Notes: generated by a model from the sequence alone, not told the origin. Numbered from the stretch's first letter, positions 51,118 through 60,432 are shown. The stretch: DNA of 64,000 nucleotides from Brevundimonas bullata (GCF_014207965.1 NZ_JACHLM010000002.1:682001-746000), one strand, 5' to 3'. Numbers and translations are program-made.

Positions 51118-52674
51118 ATGACGTCCGCCGAAACCCTCCTTCCCGCAGCGGATAGCGCCCGTCTCAGAGCGAAACGCGTGCGCGATTCGGCTCATTCGGC
51201 GCGTGATTCGGCTGCCGTTCCAGGGAGAGCCCGCCGCGGTCCCTTCCGGCCCGACCTCTGGCTGAACACACGTCAGCGCAACGCCACACGGCGGCGCGTC
51301 TTCTATTTCCGAGGACTGGACATTCTGGGCGTCGGGGCCGTCACGCTTGCCGGGTTCGCCGTCCTCTCCGGCGGCGCGCCTCTGTCCGCCCGTCTGATCG
51401 ATGCGGCCCCGCTCGGCTTGGGCGCCCTGGCCATTCTCGTGCTGCTCCGATCGCTGGGTCTTTACAGGTTCGACAAGAGTCACGGCCTCCTGTCCCATCT
51501 GGCGTCCGTGGCCTGTGTCGTCGCCATCGGCGCGGCGGCCGCCGCCTGCCTGGGGTTCGGCTGGCACGGCGCATCGACGCCATGGAGCAGCTACGGCAGC
51601 TGGGCCGCGGGCGTTCTGGCCCTGCTGCTGGCGACCCATGCGGCGTGGAGCCTTCTGGTTTCAGATTGGCGGCGCAGGGGCGCTTTGACGCCCAATATCG
51701 TCGTCGTCGGCGCCACCCGTCATGCCGAACGGCTGATCCAGGAAGCCCTGCAGCGCCGCGACCTCAACGTGCTGGGCGTGTTCGACGACCGTCTGGCGCG
51801 CTCGCCGGACGCGGTGGAGGGCGTGCCGGTTCTGGGGGAAGCCGACGCCCTGCTGAACCATCGGCTGACGCCCTATGTCGACCGTATCGTCCTGGCCATC
51901 GATCCCAAGGCCGAGGCGCGCGTGCGCGACCTGACCGCCCGCTTGGGCGCGCTGCCGATTCGTTTGACCTTGCTGATCGATCCCAAGACAGCCGAGCAGC
52001 GCAACGCCGCTCTGGAGGACCTGGCCCAGGCGCCGATGGCCCCGCTGGACGGGCCCGCTGATCCAGAGCGCCGCGCTTTCAACAAGCGGCTACAGGATGT
52101 CGTGCTGGCGTCCATCGGCCTGACGCTGCTGTCGCCAGCCTTGCTGATCGTCGCCCTGTTGGTCCGACTGGACAGTCCGGGCCCTGCGCTCTTTCGCCAA
52201 CGCCGGCACGGCTTCAATCAGGAAGAAATCGTGGTGTGGAAGTTCCGCACCATGCGGCACGCCGACGCCGACGCGACCGCCAGCCGTCAGGTCACGGCTG
52301 ATGACGACCGCATCACCCGCATCGGTCGCTTCCTGCGCGCCACCAGCCTGGACGAGCTGCCGCAACTGCTGAACGTCATCCGGGGCGAGATGTCCCTGGT
52401 CGGCCCTCGCCCTCACGCCATCGGCATGAAGACCGGCACGGTCGAGTCAGCCCGTCTGGTGGCGGACTACGCCCATCGCCACCGCATCAAGCCGGGCATG
52501 ACCGGCTGGGCCGCGATCAAGGGTTCGCGCGGCCCCATGCACACCGCCAGCGAAGTACGCCGCCGCGTCCAGCTCGACATCGACTATATCGAGCACCAGT
52601 CCTTCTGGCTCGACCTCTGGATCATCGCCGCGACCATTCCAGTGCTGCTCGGCGACCGGATGTCGGTGCGCTGA
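51118..52674 (+). CDS. hfsE: Holdfast initiating polyprenyl glycosylphosphotransferase
   Basis: About 518 residues. Four N-terminal membrane helices (about 65-185), a nucleotide-binding-like central domain ([21 protein letters not shown]), one more membrane helix and the C-terminal sugar-phosphate transferase domain with [48 protein letters not shown] and [16 protein letters not shown]. It loads the first sugar-phosphate on undecaprenyl phosphate. Identity as HfsE rests on the following flippase, glycosyltransferase and deacetylase order. A GTG seven codons earlier is an alternative start. Confidence 0.85.
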   Translation: MTSAETLLPAADSARLRAKRVRDSAHSARDSAAVPGRARRGPFRPDLWLNTRQRNATRRRVFYFRGLDILGVGAVTLAGFAVLSGGAPLSARLIDAAPLGLGALAILVLLRSLGLYRFDKSHGLLSHLASVACVVAIGAAAAACLGFGWHGASTPWSSYGSWAAGVLALLLATHAAWSLLVSDWRRRGALTPNIVVVGATRHAERLIQEALQRRDLNVLGVFDDRLARSPDAVEGVPVLGEADALLNHRLTPYVDRIVLAIDPKAEARVRDLTARLGALPIRLTLLIDPKTAEQRNAALEDLAQAPMAPLDGPADPERRAFNKRLQDVVLASIGLTLLSPALLIVALLVRLDSPGPALFRQRRHGFNQEEIVVWKFRTMRHADADATASRQVTADDDRITRIGRFLRATSLDELPQLLNVIRGEMSLVGPRPHAIGMKTGTVESARLVADYAHRHRIKPGMTGWAAIKGSRGPMHTASEVRRRVQLDIDYIEHQSFWLDLWIIAATIPVLLGDRMSVR

Positions 52675-54125
52675 TGTTCTGGCGTGGGGTGCTGGGCTAT
52701 CTGCCCGCGAACATCATTCAGGGCGTCGTCGGTTTCCTGGCGATTATCGTCTATACGCGACTATTGAGCGCCGAGGATTTCGGCCGCTACGCTTTGGCCT
52801 TCTCGGTCATGACCATGGCGCACGTGGCGACTTTCAGTTGGCTGGAGGCCGCCATGGCCCGGTTCTGGGCCGCTCAGCGCGACGGCGCCGACATGGCTAG
52901 CCATTTCGCCAGCCTGTATCGCACCGTCTTCATCATGACCGGCCTGTTTCTGCCTTTGGCGGGTCTGGTCATCTGGCTTTGGCCCATGCCGGACGGTTTC
53001 CGCCTGCCGATCGCCGTCGCTCTGCTCGGCATCCCTGTTCGCTGCCTGACCAAGCTGGCGCAGGAACGCTATCGAGCGGCCGGCGAGGTGCGCAAGGCCG
53101 CCACGCTCGACATCTGGAATACGCTTGCCGGCTTCGGCGTCGGCGCCGCCTTCGCCCTCTCCGGCGGCGGCGCGACATCCCCGTTGGCGGGCCTGTTGAT
53201 CGCCCCCCTGTTCGCCCTGCCCTTCATCCTGCCCGCCGAGCTCAGCGAAGCCCGCAAGGGCCGGCTCGATCGCGAGCGGCTGAAGACCTACGCCGCCTAT
53301 GGCTATCCCATCGCCGCCTCGCTCGGCCTGGCGCTGGTGCTCGCCTCCACGGACCGTTTCCTGCTGGCCCTGTTCATGGATGAGGCGGCGGTCGGCGCCT
53401 ATCACGCGGGCTACAGCATTGCTAACCGGACCCTGGACGTCATGTTCATCTGGCTGGGGAGCGCGGGCGCGCCCGCCCTGGTCATGGCCCTGGAGCGCGG
53501 CGGACACGAGCAACTGGTCAAGGCGGCGCGTGAACAGGCGTCCACCCTGATCCTGATCGGCCTGCCCGCCGCTGTCGGCGTGGCCCTGGTCGCGCGTCCC
53601 CTGTCAGAGTTCATGATCGGCGAGGATCTGCGCGACGCCGCGACCCTGGTCACGCCCTGGATCGCCTTGTCCGCCCTACTATCGGGCATGACGGTCTATT
53701 ACTTCCATCAGGCCTTCACCCTCGGCCGCCGCACCGGCTGGCTGCTGGCGGCCATGAGCGTCCCAGCCCTGTCCAACATCGCGCTCAACGTCTTGCTCAT
53801 TCCCCCCTTCGGCGTTCTGGGCGCCGCCTGGGCCACGGCAGCCAGCTTCGCCATAGGCCTTGTCGCCTCCTGGGCGATCGGCCGTCGCATCCTTCCCCTG
53901 CCGGTGCCGTGGACGACCCTGGTCCAGTCCGGTCTGTGTTGCATCGTCATGGCCTGCGCCGTCTGGTTCCTGCCGACGATCGGCGGCTTCCCTGAGCTGA
54001 TGCTGGACGCCTCGGTCGGGGCGACGGTCTATGGCCTCTGCGCCTTCGCGATCAACGCTGGCGGGGTCCGCGATCTGGCCCGGCGCCTTCGCCTCGCCGT
54101 CCAGGCCCGCAGGGCCGCCGCATGA
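52674..54125 (+). CDS. hfsF: Oligosaccharide flippase (Wzx/HfsF type)
   Basis: 483-residue MOP-superfamily membrane protein with about 12-14 helices, beginning LPANIIQGVVGFLAIIVYTRLLSAEDFGRYAL, the usual Wzx start. Flips lipid-linked repeat units to the periplasm. Start codon overlaps the hfsE stop (TGATG). Holdfast assignment comes from gene order. Confidence 0.85.
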   Translation: MFWRGVLGYLPANIIQGVVGFLAIIVYTRLLSAEDFGRYALAFSVMTMAHVATFSWLEAAMARFWAAQRDGADMASHFASLYRTVFIMTGLFLPLAGLVIWLWPMPDGFRLPIAVALLGIPVRCLTKLAQERYRAAGEVRKAATLDIWNTLAGFGVGAAFALSGGGATSPLAGLLIAPLFALPFILPAELSEARKGRLDRERLKTYAAYGYPIAASLGLALVLASTDRFLLALFMDEAAVGAYHAGYSIANRTLDVMFIWLGSAGAPALVMALERGGHEQLVKAAREQASTLILIGLPAAVGVALVARPLSEFMIGEDLRDAATLVTPWIALSALLSGMTVYYFHQAFTLGRRTGWLLAAMSVPALSNIALNVLLIPPFGVLGAAWATAASFAIGLVASWAIGRRILPLPVPWTTLVQSGLCCIVMACAVWFLPTIGGFPELMLDASVGATVYGLCAFAINAGGVRDLARRLRLAVQARRAAA

Positions 54126-55054
54126 GCGCCGCCGTCCACGACAACCTCGCCTGGCGCTCGGCCCAACCGGCCTTGTCGGTGCTGATCCCCTTCCTGCGCG
54201 ATGACCCCGAGGCCTTGATCGGCCTTCTCGACCGGGAGGCTCCGACTCTGAAGGGCGCGGCCGAATTGATCCTTCTGGATGACGGCACGAACGACAGCGA
54301 CCTGACGGCGCGCCTGACCGCCCGGATCGAGGACAGCGCCCTGCCGATCCGCCTGATCACCCTGGCGAACAACGAAGGCCGCTCGGTCGGACGCAACCGG
54401 CTGGCCGCCTCGGCGCGCGGGTCCAGCCTGCTGTTCCTCGACAGCGACATGCGCCCTGACCACGAGCGGTTCCTGAAGACCTGGGCCGACCTGGCGGCGA
54501 CGGGCGAGACCGCCGTGGCCTTCGGCGGCTTCTCCCTCTTGCAAGCGCCGCACGACGCCCGCTTCGCCGTTCACCGCAGCATGGCGACGCGCTCGGACTG
54601 CATCCCCCATGATCAGCGCGCTTTACAGCCGGAGAAGTACGTCTTCACCTCCAATCTGCTGGTCCGGCGCGACGTGTTCGAGGCCGAAGCCTTCGATCCC
54701 GGCTTCAGCGGCTGGGGCTGGGAGGACGTGGAATGGGCCATGCGCGTCTCGCGCCGGTTCAAGGTCGAGCACATCGACAACCCGGCCACCCACATGGGCC
54801 TGGATACGGTCGAGAGCTTGGCCGCCAAATATGAACAGTCCGCGCCGAACTTCGCCCGCGTCGTCGCCCGCCATCCCGATTTCGTCGCCGCCTATCCCAG
54901 TTATCGCGTCGCGCGACGGCTGAAGCGCGTGCCGGGTCTGAAGGCCTTCCGCCCCCTGTTCAAACAGGCGGCCCGCCTGCCGCTCCTGCCCGTCGCCTTG
55001 AGGGCGTTCAGCCTTCGCCTATATCGCGTCGCCCTCTATGCGGAGGCGATATGA
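54122..55054 (+). CDS. hfsG: Family 2 glycosyltransferase (HfsG type)
   Basis: 310 residues with a GT-A fold: LSVLIPFLRDD at the N-terminus, LLFLDSDM (DxD metal site) at about 100, and GWGWEDVEWAMRV, the acceptor-site ED motif. Adds a sugar to the lipid-linked holdfast repeat unit on the cytoplasmic side. Overlaps hfsF and the deacetylase gene by four bases each. Confidence 0.82.
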   Translation: MSAAVHDNLAWRSAQPALSVLIPFLRDDPEALIGLLDREAPTLKGAAELILLDDGTNDSDLTARLTARIEDSALPIRLITLANNEGRSVGRNRLAASARGSSLLFLDSDMRPDHERFLKTWADLAATGETAVAFGGFSLLQAPHDARFAVHRSMATRSDCIPHDQRALQPEKYVFTSNLLVRRDVFEAEAFDPGFSGWGWEDVEWAMRVSRRFKVEHIDNPATHMGLDTVESLAAKYEQSAPNFARVVARHPDFVAAYPSYRVARRLKRVPGLKAFRPLFKQAARLPLLPVALRAFSLRLYRVALYAEAI

Positions 55055-55794
55055 TCCAGCCCTACACCCCTGATGTCAGCCTGATGGGAAAGCTGCGTCG
55101 GCGCTTCGCCCGACTGACCCACCAACGCCCGGCGCGGCTCGATCTGGCGCGGCCGACCGTCAGCTTCACCTTCGACGACATTCCCGCCAGCGCCGCTCAC
55201 GCCGGGGCCGAGGTGCTGGAGAAACACGGCGTGCGCGGCACCTTCTATGTCTGCGCAGGCCTGTTCGGGCAGACGGGGCATATGGGTCGCTTCGCCGACG
55301 CCGCCGAGATCGGCGCTCTGATCCGGCAAGGGCACGAGGTCGCCGGCCACACTCTCAACCATGTGGACTGCCACCGCGCCTCGCCCACGGATCTGGACCT
55401 CGATCTGGACGCCAACGACGCCGCCCTGCGTGGTCTCGGCGCCGCCCCGATCCACTTCGCCTTCCCCTATGGCGAGGTCTCGCCTCGCGCCAAGAAACAG
55501 CTCGGCGCGCGCTACGCCTCCCTGCGCGGCGTCCATAAGGGCCTGGTGCATGACGGCGGCGACCGCAACCAGTTGCCCGGCGTCGGCATCGAGGGCGCGG
55601 AGGGCGAGGCGATCGCTCGCGCCTGGATCGATCGCGCCGTGGCCGAGAACGCCTGGCTCATCCTCTATACCCACGACGTGCGCGAAACGCCCTCCTCTTG
55701 GGGCTGCACGCCCGACGCGCTGGCGCGGCTGATCGCCCACGCGCGCTCCACCGGCTGCGATGTCCGGACCATCGGCGAGGTCCTGAGCGCATGA
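55051..55794 (+). CDS. hfsH: Polysaccharide deacetylase (HfsH type)
   Basis: 247-residue NodB-domain enzyme. TFDD gives Asp42 and Asp43, GHTLNH gives metal ligands His100 and His104, and FAFPYGE and LILYTHD complete the family motifs. In Caulobacter HfsH removes acetyl groups from GlcNAc in holdfast, which is needed for adhesion; the assignment here is by domain and order. No signal peptide, as for HfsH, which suggests action in the cytoplasm. Confidence 0.85.
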   Translation: MIQPYTPDVSLMGKLRRRFARLTHQRPARLDLARPTVSFTFDDIPASAAHAGAEVLEKHGVRGTFYVCAGLFGQTGHMGRFADAAEIGALIRQGHEVAGHTLNHVDCHRASPTDLDLDLDANDAALRGLGAAPIHFAFPYGEVSPRAKKQLGARYASLRGVHKGLVHDGGDRNQLPGVGIEGAEGEAIARAWIDRAVAENAWLILYTHDVRETPSSWGCTPDALARLIAHARSTGCDVRTIGEVLSA

Positions 55795-56756
55795 CCGCCC
55801 GACCGGACGTCGCGATCATCATCCCCACCCTGCGTCGCCCCGAGAGCCTGGAGCGCGCTGTCCGCTCGGCCCTCGCCCAGACCGGCGTGTCGGATCGCCT
55901 GAGAGAGATCGTCGTCGTCGATAACGACCCCCAGGCCAGTTCGCGCGACACGACCGCGCGGCTGGCTGCGGAGGCCTCGACGCCGATCGTCTGGCGTCAC
56001 GCCCCAAGCCCCGGCGTCGCGACGGCCCGCAACGAGGGGCTGGCGGCGACGACCGCGCCGCTGATCGCCTTTCTCGACGACGATGAAGCCGCCTCCCCCG
56101 GCTGGCTGGCCGCCCTGCTCGCAGCTCAGACCCTGACCGGCGCCGACGCCGTCTTCGGCCCCATTCGCGGCCGCGTACCGGACGGGACCGGCTGGACCCG
56201 CGCCTATCTGGAACGCTTCTTCGGTCGAGAGGGCCCTGACGGCGCCCGCTTGATCGACGCGCCTTACGGCTGCGGCAACGCCCTTCTGGTTCGGGCGACC
56301 GCCCTGCCCGGCGACGCCCCTTTCAGCACCGACGCCGATCAGTCAGGCGGCGAGGACGACGTCCTGTTCGCTGGGCTAGCGGCCCGCGGCGGACGCTTCG
56401 GCTGGGCCGCCGACGCCTGGGTCGATGAGTTCGCGCCCCCACACCGCGCCACCCTGCGTTATGCCCTGACGCGGGCCTTCGCCTATGGCCAGGGGCCCAG
56501 TCAGACCGCCGCCGCCGCGCGCGACTGGCCCGCAGTCGCCCGCTGGATGGCTATCGGCGCCGCTCAGGCTGTCGTGTGGGGCCTCGTCGCCCTCGGCCTG
56601 ACGCTGGCCGCCAGCCCGCGCCGCGCAGACATGATGGATCGCTGCGCGCGTGGAATAGGAAAACTCTTCTGGATGAAGGGCTTTGAACCGCACTTTTACG
56701 GCGTTCGCGAGCTGGCTAGGCTGGACCGTCAAGCGGCCGCCAAGACCGTCGCCTAG
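55791..56756 (+). CDS. Family 2 glycosyltransferase, possible HfsL-type
   Basis: 321-residue GT-A enzyme: VAIIIPTLRRPESLERAVRSAL, VVVDNDP, SPGVATARNEGL, FLDDDEAASPGWL (DxD) and a GGEDDVLF acceptor motif, plus a C-terminal hydrophobic stretch (about 262-285) that probably anchors it in the membrane. It overlaps the deacetylase gene by four bases and so belongs to the same operon. In Caulobacter a holdfast glycosyltransferase HfsL is encoded elsewhere; this could be its counterpart. Its stop shares CTAG with the convergent hfsB stop. Confidence 0.8.
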   Translation: MTARPDVAIIIPTLRRPESLERAVRSALAQTGVSDRLREIVVVDNDPQASSRDTTARLAAEASTPIVWRHAPSPGVATARNEGLAATTAPLIAFLDDDEAASPGWLAALLAAQTLTGADAVFGPIRGRVPDGTGWTRAYLERFFGREGPDGARLIDAPYGCGNALLVRATALPGDAPFSTDADQSGGEDDVLFAGLAARGGRFGWAADAWVDEFAPPHRATLRYALTRAFAYGQGPSQTAAAARDWPAVARWMAIGAAQAVVWGLVALGLTLAASPRRADMMDRCARGIGKLFWMKGFEPHFYGVRELARLDRQAAAKTVA

Positions 56757-57454
56757 CCCGCCAGACGGCTCAGGATCGACGGCGGCGCCCAGGTCGAGCG
56801 GTTCATCACCACACCGGCGATATTCCCGCCCACCGCGTCAATCTCGTCCCGCAGGTTCACCGTCTCGCCGGCAGCGGTGGTTTCAGCCGCGATGACCAGA
56901 ATGGTCGCATCGATGAACGGCGCCAGGGTGATCGCCATATCGCTGCGGTCGGCGGCGGGCGTATCGATGACCACGGTATCCGCATGCGCCCGCAATCCAG
57001 TCCAATAGCGAGCTTCGCCCAGCGGCTCGACTCGCTGGCCGGCGCGCGTCAGTTCCATATGGAAACGGGTCACGAACAGCCGCCCCCCCAGACAGGCCCG
57101 GGCCGTCATGAGCCGCGCTGGCGCGACCGGTCTCCCGTCGCGGCCGCGCATGGGGGGTGTCACGGCATAGAAGGCTGAACCATCCGGCGACGCTTGAACG
57201 GGCGCCGCCAATCGCCCGAACCGTTCTGGCTCTGCGGCGATCACGTCCATCTGGCCTTGCTGGGCCAGATCGCCGTCGATCAACCAGACGGGCTTTCTGG
57301 CTCGCACCGCCGCCAGCCGTGCATACTCACGCGCCACGGTCGAGACGCCCTCGCCGGTCGTCGCCGAAACGAACTGAATCACGCGGCCGCGATGGGCCGG
57401 CGCTGGCCCCAGCGCCGCCCACAGTCCTGCCATTTCCGTCGTCAGATCGACCAT
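56753..57454 (-). CDS. hfsB: CpsD/ParA-like ATPase partner of the co-polymerase (HfsB type), degenerate P-loop
   Basis: 233 residues resembling the cytoplasmic kinase half of Wzc/CpsD proteins: FVSATTGEGVSTVAREYA (28-45), VWLIDGDL and TVVIDTPAADRSD. The Walker A lysine expected in GEGKST is replaced by Val37, so nucleotide binding may be lost or altered. No C-terminal Tyr cluster. Downstream of hfsA on the same strand with a 56-base gap. In Caulobacter hfsA and hfsB act with hfsD in holdfast export. Confidence 0.8.
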   Translation of the reverse strand: MVDLTTEMAGLWAALGPAPAHRGRVIQFVSATTGEGVSTVAREYARLAAVRARKPVWLIDGDLAQQGQMDVIAAEPERFGRLAAPVQASPDGSAFYAVTPPMRGRDGRPVAPARLMTARACLGGRLFVTRFHMELTRAGQRVEPLGEARYWTGLRAHADTVVIDTPAADRSDMAITLAPFIDATILVIAAETTAAGETVNLRDEIDAVGGNIAGVVMNRSTWAPPSILSRLAG

Positions 57455-57510
57455 TCGAATCGGTTACGCGTCCGCCCTCAGAGGTTCAGCCTAGCATGGC
57501 CGTTCGTCGA

Positions 57511-58974
57511 TCAGGCGCGCTTCATGGGCGCAACCGCCAGCACCGGCAGCTGCAACGTCCGACTGGCGGTGGAAGGCATCGCGAATCCCTTGCGCATGAA
57601 CACGCGGAACAGACCGACGCACAGGGCCGTGAACCCGGCGAACAGGAACACGGCGATCAACAGAAGGGCCTTCATACTCTTGCCCCTGGACGGAGGCTGG
57701 GCGCGCTCGATGACCGTGACATTGTCGGCGCCGGCCTTGACCAGTTCATTGTCAGCTCGGCTCTGCGTCTCGCGCAGTTGGAACTCGCGGATCGAGGCGG
57801 ACAGCACTTCGCGATTGCCGGCCAAGGTTGCGTTGCGCGATTCCAGCTCGGTCAGCCGCGCCTGGCGCTCACGCAGATCAACAACCTGCCGATCCAGAAC
57901 CGACAAACGCGCAGCCAGAGCGTCCCGCTCTGCCTGTGCGTTGATGCGGGTGGTTTCCAGCTCGACCCAGACCGGGTTCGGCCCCGTGCGGACCTCCTTG
58001 GCGCCGACCGCCGTTCCGGTGCCGACATAGGATTGCAGCTGCGCGATCTGGCTCTCGATCTCGCGCACCGGCTGGGCATCGGGCTGATAGCGCGCCAGCA
58101 AGCTCTCACGCTGAGTGCGCAACTGCAGGATCTGGTCCTGGGCCGAGATGTTCAGATCCTGTTGCAGGGCAATTTCCGCCGGCGTGCGGCTCTGTTGCGC
58201 CACCAGCGTCGTCAGCCGTTGCGACGCCTGGTTCAACTGCGCCTGCACGTTCATCCGCTCGCCAAAAATCGACTGATAGGTCCCGGCCAGGGTCGCCTTG
58301 GCGGTAGCGAAATCACCAATGTTGTTGCTGCGCAAAAAGGCCTCATAGGCGCGGTCAGCGTCGGCCAGCTCGCCTTCAAAGGTCTGTCGTTGGGTCTGGA
58401 TCGCGGGCGTCGCGCGGTCCTGAAACACCTCGCGCCGATAGGTCAGATACTGATCGATGACCGTGTTCAGAACCCTCGCCGACAAGGCGGGATCGTCGCT
58501 CTTGTAGGTCAGGCTTACAACCGGGCTCAAGGGCGCCGCTGTCACGTCCAAGCCAGCCCCTACCGCACGCACCGCGGCGGCCTCTTGCTCCAGAGGCGTT
58601 CCGGTGGCCGACCCGCCGTCCTGGAAGGTCTCGACGCCCAGGGCGCGGACGACCCGCTGTTTGACCTCAAGACTGTTGATGATGGCGGCTTCAGACTGCG
58701 CCACCTCCCCCGCTGCAGGCGGAGCCCCGCGATCCGTAGCGCCCACGCGCGGCTGATAGACGTATTCCTGGCCCACGCCGACGAACAGGCTGGCTCCGGC
58801 GGTATAGGTCTTCTTCATGGTCAGGGCCGCCGCCACCCCAATGGCGAACAGGACCGCGAACACCAACGCCATCACCCACAGCTCGCGTAACAGCAGCGCC
58901 ACGACATCCATGACGCCGTATCGCGGCCGGGCTGCTGCATAGGCTGTTGAACGCATGAAACCGGGCGAATCCAT
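57511..58974 (-). CDS. hfsA: Wzz/GumC-type polysaccharide co-polymerase (HfsA type)
   Basis: 487 residues: a membrane helix at about 35-52, a long periplasmic coiled-coil region (about 180-410, rich in Gln/Arg/Leu) and a second helix (about 432-455) with a short cytoplasmic tail. Controls chain length and links inner-membrane polymerisation to the outer-membrane exporter. No ATPase domain; hfsB supplies that half. ATG at 58974; a second ATG at 58956 is possible. Divergent from hfsD. Confidence 0.85.
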   Translation of the reverse strand: MDSPGFMRSTAYAAARPRYGVMDVVALLLRELWVMALVFAVLFAIGVAAALTMKKTYTAGASLFVGVGQEYVYQPRVGATDRGAPPAAGEVAQSEAAIINSLEVKQRVVRALGVETFQDGGSATGTPLEQEAAAVRAVGAGLDVTAAPLSPVVSLTYKSDDPALSARVLNTVIDQYLTYRREVFQDRATPAIQTQRQTFEGELADADRAYEAFLRSNNIGDFATAKATLAGTYQSIFGERMNVQAQLNQASQRLTTLVAQQSRTPAEIALQQDLNISAQDQILQLRTQRESLLARYQPDAQPVREIESQIAQLQSYVGTGTAVGAKEVRTGPNPVWVELETTRINAQAERDALAARLSVLDRQVVDLRERQARLTELESRNATLAGNREVLSASIREFQLRETQSRADNELVKAGADNVTVIERAQPPSRGKSMKALLLIAVFLFAGFTALCVGLFRVFMRKGFAMPSTASRTLQLPVLAVAPMKRA

Positions 58975-59010
58975 TGAAACGATCGTTCCGCCACCTTTGC
59001 GGGTCGGGCG

Positions 59011-59025
59011 TTAACCACGCGTTAC
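59011..59025. promoter_or_regulatory. CtrA-box-like site between hfsA and hfsD
   Basis: TTAA (59011-59014), seven bases, TTAC (59022-59025), one mismatch from the CtrA consensus TTAA-N7-TTAA. It lies 37 bases from the hfsA start and 54 bases from the hfsD start. Cell-cycle control by CtrA is known for many Caulobacterales surface genes; binding here is inferred. Confidence 0.5.
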
Positions 59026-59078
59026 CCATAAGCGTTCAGCTTCACGCTAATCTGAATTCAAGCTCGGTCGTCGCCTCC

Positions 59079-59798
59079 ATGATCCCTGATCGCCGCCTCG
59101 TCCTGATGGGTCTGGCCGCCGGCCTGACCGGTTGCGCCAGCGCGCCCTCCAGTGACGCGCGCCGCATTCAGGGCGTGCCCGCCAGCCAGTTCCCCGAGGT
59201 TCCCTTCGCCGACTGGACCGACATCGAGCCGGAATACGTCCTCTATCCCGGCGACGAGATCGAGGTGGCGACCCCGACGGCCGGCGAACTGACCCGCCAG
59301 CTCAAGGTCGGTCCCGACGGTCGCGTCTCGCTTCCCCTGCTCGGCCACGTCATGGCGGCTGATCGTACGCTCTCGCAGCTCGAGGGAGACATCTCCGCCG
59401 GTTACGCCACACAGCTGCGTCGCCCCGAGGTCGAGGTCACCCTGCGCCTCGCAGGCCCGCTCAAGGTCTGGGTCGATGGCGAGGTTCGCAATCCCGGCGT
59501 TTTCGACATGCCTGGCGACATCGACGCCTATCAGGCCGTCATCATGGCCGGCGGAGCCCTGCCCACGGCCAAAACCCAGCAAGCCGCGCTGATCCGGCGC
59601 GGGCCGGGCGGGGTTCGGATGATGCGCGTGGTCGATCTGCGCCCCCGTCAGAGCGAAGTCGTGGCCCTGCGCCGCGGCGACATCATCTTCCTGCCGCGCA
59701 CCACCCTGGGCGAACTGGCCGCCTTCTTCACCCAGGTCAGAGCGGCCATGCCGATCGGATTCAGCTACTCGCTGAACGGCGGCTACGCCTCGACTTGA
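59079..59798 (+). CDS. hfsD: Outer-membrane polysaccharide export lipoprotein (Wza-like, HfsD type)
   Basis: 239 residues with a lipoprotein signal (LAAGLTGC, Cys18) and a Poly_export domain (EPEYVLYPGDEIEVATPTAGELTRQLKVGPDGRVSLPLLGHV). An SLBB domain follows (VWVDGEVRNPGVFDMPGDIDAYQAVIMAGG). Forms the outer-membrane pore for holdfast polysaccharide. ATG at 59079 places the lipobox correctly; the longer frame upstream is the hfsA/hfsD intergenic region. Confidence 0.88.
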   Translation: MIPDRRLVLMGLAAGLTGCASAPSSDARRIQGVPASQFPEVPFADWTDIEPEYVLYPGDEIEVATPTAGELTRQLKVGPDGRVSLPLLGHVMAADRTLSQLEGDISAGYATQLRRPEVEVTLRLAGPLKVWVDGEVRNPGVFDMPGDIDAYQAVIMAGGALPTAKTQQAALIRRGPGGVRMMRVVDLRPRQSEVVALRRGDIIFLPRTTLGELAAFFTQVRAAMPIGFSYSLNGGYAST

Positions 59799-59849
59799 TT
59801 CGATCCGGACCACTGGCGGCTTGGCGGTTCCAGCTCCGCCCTCGCTGCC

Positions 59850-59878
59850 TTGACAGTACCGAGAGCAACCCGCCTACT
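59850..59878 (+). promoter_or_regulatory. Possible promoter of the 175-residue hypothetical gene
   Basis: TTGACA (59850-59855), 17 bases, CCTACT (59873-59878). The -35 is perfect, the -10 weak. Confidence 0.35.
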
Positions 59879-59904
59879 TCTGCTTCGTCCAAGGGGTACG
59901 CGCT

Positions 59905-60432
59905 ATGGTTCTAACCGCATTGATGGCCGGAATCGCGGTTCAGGTCGCCCAGTTCGCCCACCCCGCGACGCCCCAGCAGTTCTCCGGCCGCCGATCCACC
60001 TTTGTGCAAGGCACACTGAACATCGCCGCTGGCGAGCGGGCGACCCTTCGACGGAACCCGGATGGAACCTATGACCTGATCAAGGTCGACCGAATACAGG
60101 TTCGCGACGTCCTGCCCCCGGCAGAAGGCACTCGCCAAACCCTTGATAAGGTCGAGCAGGGAACCATAAGCTTCGGTTTGCACGCTCGGCAGGATGTAGG
60201 CTCCCTGCTCAAGGTCGAGAACGGCCAGGATCAGGGCCTGAAGTATGCCGGGTTTGTCGTACGCTTCGTCGGCGGCCGGTCACGAGGCCCCGCCGCGACT
60301 TCGGTCTGCTCGGTACCGCCCGGCATGGCGACCTTCGAGCACTGGTCAGAGCCCGTCATTCAGGTCTTGGTCGGCAGCTTGGAACGGTCAGACGACACCG
60401 TCCCGAAATGCCCGCCTCATGTCGAAGATTGA
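59905..60432 (+). CDS. Hypothetical protein, possibly exported
   Basis: 175 residues. Hydrophobic N-terminus (MVLTALMAGIAVQVAQFA) could be a signal peptide. The rest is polar with two cysteines (near 135 and 168). AAGGGG eight bases before the ATG. No recognised domain. It follows hfsD on the same strand but has its own promoter-like sequence. Confidence 0.6.
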   Translation: MVLTALMAGIAVQVAQFAHPATPQQFSGRRSTFVQGTLNIAAGERATLRRNPDGTYDLIKVDRIQVRDVLPPAEGTRQTLDKVEQGTISFGLHARQDVGSLLKVENGQDQGLKYAGFVVRFVGGRSRGPAATSVCSVPPGMATFEHWSEPVIQVLVGSLERSDDTVPKCPPHVED

